A DNA stretch of 64,000 nucleotides. Origin: Henriciella sp045287255. GTDB taxonomy: Bacteria; Pseudomonadota; Alphaproteobacteria; Caulobacterales; Hyphomonadaceae. Location: positions 1,736,001-1,800,000 of the forward strand of contig NZ_CP137142.1 in assembly GCF_045287255.1 (NCBI RefSeq), read 5' to 3'. This document shows, one piece after another, positions 18,405 through 24,743 of the stretch. The position numbers and the translations under genes were made by a program. The notes under the pieces were generated by a model that saw nothing but the letters and a program-made list of their open reading frames with translations, did no database searches and had not been told where the DNA came from. Positions within the stretch are counted from its first letter, which is position 1. Every line of letters starts with the position of its first letter.

Positions 18405-19036
18405 ATGGCTCTTTCTGTTCAATTTCTCGGAGCTGCTGGCACGGTTACTGGATCGAAATTCCTTCTGACCCTTAATGAACAAAGGGTCTTGGTCGATTGC
18501 GGTCTGTTTCAGGGATATAAACAGCTTCGCTTGTGCAACCGGAAGCCTCTTCCGATTGATCCTGGCAAGATTGACGCCGTTATCCTGACCCATGCCCACA
18601 TTGACCATTCCGGGTATGTCCCGGTTCTGGTTGCGGGTGGGTTTGATGGTCCTGTCCATTGCACTGAGGGCACAAAAGCACTCTGCGATATTCTGTGGCT
18701 CGATAGCGGGCAATTGCAGGAACGCGAAGCCAAAGCCACCAATCGCGGTGGCTATACACGACACAAACCTGCCCGCCCGCTTTATGATAAAAAACAAGCT
18801 GAACAGGCCTTGCCACACTTAAGCCAGCACCCCTTTGACAGCTGGGTTCAGATCACCCCGGATATAAGTGCGAAATTCCATGTCGCTGGCCATATTCTGG
18901 GGGCGGCGATCGTTGAAATTGAGGCAGGCTCCAAACAACTCGTCTTTTCCGGGGTCTTGGTCGTCTGGATAACCCGATCATGCAGAACCCAACCACCATT
19001 TCGCAAACGGACTATCTGACCCGCCACACAAGCTAA
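18405..19036 (+). pseudogene. Broken metallo-beta-lactamase / beta-CASP RNA exonuclease-like gene
   Basis: The start at 18405 gives ALSVQFLGAAGTVTGSKFLL and the HxHxDH metal motif THAHIDHSGYVP, then HVAGHILGAA, all typical of beta-CASP RNases. Normal family members continue FSG-D-LGR-x. Here the frame breaks at about 18951-18954; the lost frame reads GLGRLDNPIMQNPTTISQTDY and ends at a TAA at 19034-19036. The remaining half with the beta-CASP domain and last metal histidine is missing. The product would be 204 residues against about 450. I call it a pseudogene carrying both a frameshift and a 3' truncation. A sequencing error could explain the shift but not the truncation. Confidence 0.8.
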
Positions 19037-19067
19037 AGCCCCGATACCCTTCCAGGATATCAGGGCT
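19037..19067. terminator. Hairpin between the beta-CASP remnant and the diiron gene
   Basis: AGCCC-C-GATA pairs with TATC-A-GGGCT with one mismatch and an 11-base loop. No T-run follows on either strand. A second 7-base stem, CTCGTCC/GGACGAG, lies at 19083-19121. They separate two converging genes and may act as weak bidirectional terminators. Confidence 0.35.
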
Positions 19068-19133
19068 ATGGGACTAGAAGCACTCGTCCGGCATTACCGG
19101 GGAGGCAGGAACTAGGACGAGCGCCGATTGCCG

Positions 19134-20249
19134 TTATTCAGCGGCAACCAAATCGATCTTGCCCGTCTCAAGTGGGCGCTCCAGCGCGGCCCAGTCAATC
19201 TCGGCGTCGCATGCCGCATTCTCATAATGCAGCACTCCCAGCTTCTCGAACTTCGGTTTGACACTCTCAGTCAGCAAACCAACCCGTTTCAGATTCGGGA
19301 TCATCCGTTCAAACAGGAAGTTCCGGAACGCCTGACCATTTTGTGAGTCAATCGAGATGCGCCGTGCCTCTTCGGCATCAAAGCCAAACTCTTCCTCAAC
19401 AACGGTCGAGAAAAGTCGTTCACGCATAATCGCGCAGGCTTCATAGGCGAACTGAGCCCGCTCCTCGATCTCTTCCTCGGACAGAGCCTTGATCCAGTCT
19501 TCCAGATAATTGACGCCAAAGGCGACATGACGGCCTTCATCGCGCATGACCAGCATCAGAATCTGTCGCAACAGGGGATCACGCGTTGTGTGTGCCATGG
19601 TCTGGAACGCTGCCAGCGCCAGACCTTCGATCAGAACCTGCATCCCGATAAACTTCAGATCCCAGCGCTCATCGGTCAGGATCTTGTCGAGTAACAGTTT
19701 CAAGCTTGGATTGACCGGGTACTCAACATTACAGCGATAGCGCAGATACTTGTTGAACACCTCAACATGGCGCGCCTCATCAAAGGTCTGCGATGCCGCG
19801 TACAGCTTGGCGTCATAAGTTGGTGCGCATGAAACAAGCTGCGATGCCACCATCATGGCCCCCTGCTCCCCATGCAGGAATTGCGATAATACCTGCGCAA
19901 GAGAGCGCCAAGCATATTCGGTTTTCTCCTCCTCGCTTAGCGCGAGATAGGTTGGATGATCATGGAAAGGGTTCATGCCTGCCTGCGACGGCCCTTCAGA
20001 CTTATCAAATGGCACATCCCAATCGACGTCCATTTGCGCATCCCAGTTGAACTTTTTCCCGAGCTCATACAGGCGCCGAATTTTTACGTTCGCGCTCTCA
20101 TAATCCCAATTATAGGACCCCGTAAGCGGCGTATTGAAGATTTCCCGGACGATTTCAACATCATCAGCGGAGAGCTGATCAGCAAGCTCACCTGGGTCTC
20201 CAAACTCTCTGACATCAATGGGCGGATGATCTACGACTTTGACTTTCAT
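19134..20249 (-). CDS. Diiron ferritin-like protein (RNR R2-like/oxygenase superfamily)
   Basis: 371 residues, no signal peptide. Two matching half-sites show the carboxylate-bridged diiron pattern: E128 with E158-A-R-H161, and E208 with E238-G-R-H241, each spaced 30 residues. Surrounding helices (LSQFLHGEQGAMMV, TFDEARHVEVF, LIEGLALAAF, MRDEGRHVAFG) form the four-helix bundle. This matches the ferritin-like oxygenase/ribonucleotide-reductase-small-subunit superfamily, but there is no class I large subunit beside it, and the usual radical Tyr cannot be placed. An amine or fatty-acid oxygenase role is possible. It precedes a hairpin-rich convergent boundary with the beta-CASP remnant. Confidence 0.75.
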   Translation of the reverse strand: MKVKVVDHPPIDVREFGDPGELADQLSADDVEIVREIFNTPLTGSYNWDYESANVKIRRLYELGKKFNWDAQMDVDWDVPFDKSEGPSQAGMNPFHDHPTYLALSEEEKTEYAWRSLAQVLSQFLHGEQGAMMVASQLVSCAPTYDAKLYAASQTFDEARHVEVFNKYLRYRCNVEYPVNPSLKLLLDKILTDERWDLKFIGMQVLIEGLALAAFQTMAHTTRDPLLRQILMLVMRDEGRHVAFGVNYLEDWIKALSEEEIEERAQFAYEACAIMRERLFSTVVEEEFGFDAEEARRISIDSQNGQAFRNFLFERMIPNLKRVGLLTESVKPKFEKLGVLHYENAACDAEIDWAALERPLETGKIDLVAAE

Positions 20250-20340
20250 GGTTTTTTCTCCCTTGGGTGCCCCGAATTCGTCGTGTTCGGGTGCTATGTC
20301 CGGGAAATGTACGGCGTTAGATATATCAAATAAATACGGA

Positions 20341-20364
20341 AAATGACGTATGCGTCATTTTTTT
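20341..20364 (-). terminator. Terminator overlapping the GIY-YIG stop codon
   Basis: AAATGACG and CGTCATTT form a perfect 8-base-pair stem with loop TATG, with T residues after the stem on both strands. On the minus strand the TGA stop of the GIY-YIG gene (20355-20357) lies inside the stem. Because a T-run also exists on the plus strand, it could act in both directions. Confidence 0.7.
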
Positions 20365-20846
20365 GTGTGCGCCTGCACAGTTAACAAATGGCTTGGACAG
20401 GACTGACAATCACTGCTGCCAAACCCGGCAACAGCCACTTCGTATACACCTGTTTTCAAGAGATGATTGACCAATGTGCACTCCTGTCCGTCAGGCCACA
20501 CAAAAGCCGCGAGCCTGCTTGCTTCAACGGTCAGTCTGTCGACATGCCAATGAATGGCCTTGTCAGCCTTGAAGTGCCGCGCGAGCCGCGCCCCAATGCC
20601 GCCAGCCCCATAGGCGCTCCCAACATAGAGGTAGAGCCCCGGCTCTACACATGCAGTCTTGAGCTTGCGGATATTGAGCACGACGGCGTGTTCCAGAGCA
20701 ATAAGGAGGCCATATGCGCCTTTCACGCGCCTGAACGCCTCAACCTCACATGGCGTAATCCAGGTACCTTCAAGGATGGAATCATCCCAGCCAGCTCTTA
20801 CCGCTTCAAAGGCCTGGTTCGCATCCATCATGCCATAAGACACCAT
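20355..20846 (-). CDS. GIY-YIG nuclease superfamily protein with DUF123
   Basis: 163 residues. DUF123 features are present: GAYGLLIALE, then PGLYLYVGSAYGAGGIGARLARH (the GIY-YIG equivalent), IHWHVDRLT, and a C-terminal GFGSSDCQSCPSHLL with two cysteines. An N-terminal part of about 40 residues (DDSILEGTWIT) is not part of the domain. The family is best known from archaea and heat-loving bacteria and is thought to be nuclease-like. Its role here is unknown. The start at 20846 has TAAGG just upstream. It is next to tRNA-Lys and has its own terminator. Confidence 0.75.
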   Translation of the reverse strand: MVSYGMMDANQAFEAVRAGWDDSILEGTWITPCEVEAFRRVKGAYGLLIALEHAVVLNIRKLKTACVEPGLYLYVGSAYGAGGIGARLARHFKADKAIHWHVDRLTVEASRLAAFVWPDGQECTLVNHLLKTGVYEVAVAGFGSSDCQSCPSHLLTVQAHTKK

Positions 20847-20913
20847 AGTGCCTTATAGGCAAAGCATAATGCTCTGTCTTCAAATCAGTCTCACTCTACA
20901 GACTTAAAAGAGA

Positions 20914-20989
20914 TGGTACGCCCAACAGGATTCGAACCTGTGACCTACTGATTAAAAGTCAGTTGCTCTACCAACTGAGCTATGGGCGC
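20914..20989 (-). tRNA. tRNA-Lys (anticodon TTT)
   Basis: 76 bases with encoded CCA at 20914-20916. The acceptor arm pairs GCGCCCA with TGGGCGT (first pair G-T), with discriminator A. The anticodon stem ACTGA/TCAGT encloses loop CTTTTAA with anticodon TTT, and the T-arm ACAGG-TTCGAAT-CCTGT is perfect. No interruption or duplicated 3' end was seen nearby. Confidence 0.97.
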
Positions 20990-21099
20990 ATCCGAACGCG
21001 TCACATAGTCTGACCATTGTATTAGGTCAACGCCGATTACTGCGTCTTAGTGCACTAATTTTCCTTGATTTTGCAGGCAGGCTAGGATTGGCTGAAAAT

Positions 21100-21696
21100 A
21101 TGCTTCGATCTGCTCTCCTTCCCATCATGATCTGCCTTCTTGGCACCGCCTGTGCAACAGGTGCTCAACCCTCCGAACAATCAGATAACTCTAGCTCCAG
21201 TAGCATTGACCGTGCCGTTGGAAGCACACAGTCCGGATTCACTGAGGCGGCGCTGACCCCAATCGAAGACCTTAATCTCAAACGCGATGAAATTCCGCTT
21301 CTGCTCAGGCAAATCAAAGACCCTTATCTGGTGCCTGCTGATACTTCCTGCGAAGCGCTGTCTAAACAGGTCATAGCCCTCGATGCGATACTGGGGCGCG
21401 ATTGGGATGTTCCCGTTCCGGAAGATGATCGTAGCTTAGGGGACCAGGCGGCAGATGGCACATCAAGCGCGCTTCTAGATACGATTGCTTCGGAGGCTGG
21501 CGGCATCATTCCGTTTCGCGGTATCGTTCGAACGGTAACGGGCGCCAAGGCCTGGAACAAGAAAGTTCTGCGTGCGTATGAGCGAGGCAGCCACAGGCGG
21601 ACATTTCTGAAAGGACTGGGCTACGCAAATGGCTGCGCTCCACCAGCAGCTCCATTGCCGCCACCGCCAGAAGAGCAGAAAATATTCTATAAATAG
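21100..21696 (+). CDS. Lipoprotein of unknown function
   Basis: About 198 residues from the ATG at 21100 (a TTG at 21088 is also open). A lipoprotein signal ends LGTAC (Cys18), followed by a Ser-rich linker. The middle contains LTPIEDLNLKRDEIPLLL and CEALSKQVIALDAILGRDWD, and the region IIPFRGIVRTVTGAKAWNKK followed by a basic segment, features seen in a small family of uncharacterised alphaproteobacterial lipoproteins. The C-terminus is Pro-rich (PLPPPPEEQ). Probably inner or outer membrane anchored, facing the periplasm. Function unknown. Confidence 0.65.
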   Translation: MLRSALLPIMICLLGTACATGAQPSEQSDNSSSSSIDRAVGSTQSGFTEAALTPIEDLNLKRDEIPLLLRQIKDPYLVPADTSCEALSKQVIALDAILGRDWDVPVPEDDRSLGDQAADGTSSALLDTIASEAGGIIPFRGIVRTVTGAKAWNKKVLRAYERGSHRRTFLKGLGYANGCAPPAAPLPPPPEEQKIFYK

Positions 21697-21774
21697 AAAC
21701 AGAAGACTAAATTCCACTATTTTTAGAATTTCATATTTATTCAATAATTATTAACATGTGACATACATGCTCGG

Positions 21775-21892
21775 ATCTGTCGCGGGTGGGGCACACGCAC
21801 CGCGCGGGACAGCTCATTCAATCCGGGTTCTCCGCCCTCTTCCCGGAGTGAATTTCTTGGCGGGATACTCAAAACGAGTATCCCGCCTTTTT
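21775..21892 (+). ncRNA. Candidate small RNA ending in a strong terminator
   Basis: Three helices line up: a CGCGG/CCGCG stem (21781-21804), a long hairpin ATTCA-A-TCCGGG with CCCGGA-G-TGAAT (21816-21853) whose 14-base CU-rich loop TTCTCCGCCCTCTT is complementary to ribosome-binding sites, and the terminator at 21859-21892. No credible gene lies here. It could be a free small RNA or the 3' untranslated region of the preceding lipoprotein gene. The 5' end is a guess, and no promoter is claimed. Confidence 0.4.
21859..21892 (+). terminator. Strong Rho-independent terminator
   Basis: A perfect 12-base-pair stem (GGCGGGATACTC with GAGTATCCCGCC), loop AAAAC, and five T residues. It acts on plus-strand transcripts, either the lipoprotein message or the candidate small RNA. 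Confidence 0.95.
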
Positions 21893-21907
21893 GCTGTTCA
21901 AAAGCAG

Positions 21908-21934
21908 AGGGCCCCGCAAAGAATGCGAGGCCCT
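21908..21934 (-). terminator. Terminator hairpin of the TonB receptor gene
   Basis: AGGGCC-C-CGC pairs with GCG-A-GGCCCT around a 7-base loop. On the minus strand it follows the receptor stop at 21963 and is followed by CTGCTTTTG, a modest T-rich tail. Confidence 0.6.
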
Positions 21935-21962
21935 GTACGGAACAGAAATTTCAATTATCGCG

Positions 21963-24638
21963 TTAGAACTTACGCTTCAGGCCAAGGCTTAGAACTGTAC
22001 CAAGATCATAGACATCAACATTGATCCGGTCTCCATCGGCTTCCTGATAGGCCTCATAGCCTTCACCAAGAATGTTCTCGATATTCAGAGAGAACTCATA
22101 ATCGCCACCCCAAGCTTGGAATTGCTTATTGTAAACAAAATCAAGCGTCATTGGCGGCTCTTCGATGATCGCTGGCAATCTACGCCCGATGACCTCACCA
22201 GAACGAATGCGCTCACTGACATAGTTGAGAAGTAGGTTATATTCGGCGCCAGCCTCAACATCAGAAATACCAAGCTGAAGATTGAACAAATGCTCCGATT
22301 GCCCCTGAAGACGTCGACCATCTTCAATACGATCACCAGCAGGCGTTAGCCCTCTGACAGGGAACAGGTTATTGGCAACATTTACGGCAATACAATCAGA
22401 CGGGAACTGTTCACAGAATTGCGCATTATTAAGACCTGAATCATCAGGATTTTCGCGCGCCTGCACTTCTGAATCTGACCAAGTATAGTTTGTCTTGACG
22501 GTAAAATCACGATCTTCGAAGAAGCCCCACCCGAACCAGTCATTCAATGGAAGAATTTGTTCGTACTCCACCTCAAAACCGTACAACTCAGCGGAAGGAA
22601 CATTAATGAAGGTCGTCTGAATGGTTTCGGCAGGGTCCAGAATCTCTTCAATTGGATTTTCGAGGTCCTTATAGAAGAAACCAAGCGTAATGAATTGTCC
22701 GCGTGAGAAGTAGTATTCTCCACGCACGTCATAGTTCTTGATCGCGGCGTTTACGAGGTATGGATTACCAAAGAAATTGGCATCAGTCTCTGTGTTTACA
22801 AAGACTGCGGGGGCAAGCTCGCGAAATTGTGGGCGTGTAATCGTTTCTGAGTATCCTGCACGAACCTGCAAATCATCGATTGGGTTCCAGGTGATTGTAA
22901 CAGCGGGCAGGAAGTCTTCCTCGTCGATGACACCCTCAACCGTATTGCCATCGAGGCTTGCACCAATTTCTCTGGTATCAACAGCCTGAATTGCATCCTC
23001 AAAACGGCCACCGATAGCTGCGCGAATGTAAGGTGTGATCTGTGCGTCTAGCCCAACATACCCTGCATCGATTTCCATGGTTGCAACATAAAGCTGAGGG
23101 AATTGCAGACCAGCAACCTCGACAACGCGTCCACTGCCACCATTAAAAATAAAGGAGTAGACAAAATCAACACGCTCATTCGTAAGTTGAGTGTCTCCAG
23201 CGCCATCTATCGCATAAAGTATAGAAGTCGCGTTTCGGTCATTTTCCACATAGGAATAACCTGCTTTGAGTTCGACCTCACACAGAAACGTACATGTAGC
23301 CGGATCGCCGAATTCAAGCGGTAGAGTGAAGTCGATACCGAAGTCGGTCGTGTCGTCATCAACACGGCTATACTGAATAACATTATCCGTAGGACCCGTA
23401 CCGAGTTCAAGTATACCTGTCTGTACATTAGCAATATATCTATTCGAGAGCTGATAGGGGGCATCCCGAAGCGCTTCAGAGTATGAACCGCGCCATTCGA
23501 CTTCTAAATTCATCAATTCAGGAAAATAAGATGTACCCTGAATCTGCGTGGTCCAAAGCTGGCGTTCAAACCACTCAAGACTGTCCTGACGTACCTCAAC
23601 ATCCTCTGCGTTTACACCAGACACAATACGAGCTTCTTTATCTGTTGAACGAGAAACCAACCCAGTCAGTTTGATTTCGTGGTTATCCAGAATATCAAAA
23701 CCAGCCGTCAACAGGCCATTCAATTTGACGGTATTCTCGGTGCTTCTGAGGTCCTGATTAAAGAAAGGCGTCAACCCGACAGTGGCGCGTGAGGCAAGGC
23801 CGCGTTCGCCTTCTTTTGTTTGCCAGGAATTTGAGTACCCAACAGCGCCAAGCAATCCCATTGAAAGATATTCATTGAAATCAAAACGATCGCCTGCGGT
23901 CATACCGAGGCTAAAGTTTGGAGAAATCTCACCCTCCTGCATCACAAGAAGCGAGGAATCATCGGTGAGTTGGCGTCCGAACTCTTGGGTCAAACCATTC
24001 TCAATTGAAGGACGGTCGCGCGTACCATCGTCAAAACCCAGATAATCCAGATCACCACCATCATAGAGTAGACCGTCCTGAAGGGTCGTCTCCGTGTTGA
24101 AACCGCCGTCAATGGACATGGTCAGGAAGCGCTCATCAGGAATGGCTTTTGTCCGCAAATCGACAAGACCACCACCAAATTCACCAGGTAGATTTGGAGA
24201 GAAAGTCTTCTGCACCAGAACGCTATCGAGCGCAGATGTTGGGAAGAGATCAAGCGGTGCAACCCGGCGGAGCGGCGCTGGTGATGGCAGTGGTGAGCCA
24301 TTCAGAAGCGCGCTGGAATAGCGCTCATTCAAGCCACGAACGTAGATGAACTGATTATCAGCCGTTGCGATACCCGCTACGCGCGCAAGCGCAGATGCGG
24401 CGTCGCTATCGCCCTGCAGAGCAAAGTCTTCCTCGTCAATCAGGGCAGAAACCTCTGATGTTGACCGCTTCTCATCGGGAATAAATTGCCCGCGAACGAC
24501 GATGGTCTGCTGGCGAGCTTCTTCATCCGGAGCATTCGGATCGACAGTTTCCTGAGCTGTCGCGCTAGCAATGGTTGCGAGGCACGCACCTGCAAGAAGA
24601 AAAGAATTAAACGATCGTGTACGGCTCATCTTGGTCAT
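21963..24638 (-). CDS. TonB-dependent outer-membrane receptor
   Basis: 891 residues with a signal peptide ending ASATAQ. The plug domain starts at QQTIVVRGQF and contains VRGLNERYSSALLNG and the PGEFGGGLVDLRTKA box; the rest is a 22-strand beta barrel that ends with the C-terminal Phe of GLKRKF. It imports a substrate across the outer membrane using TonB energy; the ligand cannot be read from sequence. It lies 105 bases downstream of a duplicated surface lipoprotein gene, with a hairpin in the gap, so the two form a probable operon. The ATG at 24638 and one at 24629 are both possible starts. Confidence 0.9.
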   Translation of the reverse strand: MTKMSRTRSFNSFLLAGACLATIASATAQETVDPNAPDEEARQQTIVVRGQFIPDEKRSTSEVSALIDEEDFALQGDSDAASALARVAGIATADNQFIYVRGLNERYSSALLNGSPLPSPAPLRRVAPLDLFPTSALDSVLVQKTFSPNLPGEFGGGLVDLRTKAIPDERFLTMSIDGGFNTETTLQDGLLYDGGDLDYLGFDDGTRDRPSIENGLTQEFGRQLTDDSSLLVMQEGEISPNFSLGMTAGDRFDFNEYLSMGLLGAVGYSNSWQTKEGERGLASRATVGLTPFFNQDLRSTENTVKLNGLLTAGFDILDNHEIKLTGLVSRSTDKEARIVSGVNAEDVEVRQDSLEWFERQLWTTQIQGTSYFPELMNLEVEWRGSYSEALRDAPYQLSNRYIANVQTGILELGTGPTDNVIQYSRVDDDTTDFGIDFTLPLEFGDPATCTFLCEVELKAGYSYVENDRNATSILYAIDGAGDTQLTNERVDFVYSFIFNGGSGRVVEVAGLQFPQLYVATMEIDAGYVGLDAQITPYIRAAIGGRFEDAIQAVDTREIGASLDGNTVEGVIDEEDFLPAVTITWNPIDDLQVRAGYSETITRPQFRELAPAVFVNTETDANFFGNPYLVNAAIKNYDVRGEYYFSRGQFITLGFFYKDLENPIEEILDPAETIQTTFINVPSAELYGFEVEYEQILPLNDWFGWGFFEDRDFTVKTNYTWSDSEVQARENPDDSGLNNAQFCEQFPSDCIAVNVANNLFPVRGLTPAGDRIEDGRRLQGQSEHLFNLQLGISDVEAGAEYNLLLNYVSERIRSGEVIGRRLPAIIEEPPMTLDFVYNKQFQAWGGDYEFSLNIENILGEGYEAYQEADGDRINVDVYDLGTVLSLGLKRKF

Positions 24639-24695
24639 CCCGTATGAATGCCGCGATCCCCCTTTTAGTGATCGTGGCTACCTTAAATTAAAGAT

Positions 24696-24728
24696 GCAGG
24701 CGGAGTGATGAGAGATCACGCCGCCTGC
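24696..24728 (-). promoter_or_regulatory. Hairpin between the lipoprotein and TonB receptor genes
   Basis: GCAGGCGG pairs with CCGCCTGC, continuing past one mismatch into GTGAT/ATCAC with a five-base loop. On the minus strand it is followed by ATCTTTAATTT. It could be a partial terminator or mRNA stabiliser lowering receptor expression relative to the lipoprotein. Confidence 0.5.
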
Positions 24729-24743
24729 ACAATCAGGTTGTGT

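Noticed and set aside
20914..20989. tRNA-Lys as an attachment site of a mobile island
   Set aside because: No integrase, no repeated tRNA 3' end and no change in gene character at this point were seen.
21758..22024. An 88-codon plus-strand frame over the candidate small RNA
   Set aside because: It would have to read through a perfect 12-pair terminator and then into the TonB receptor in antisense.
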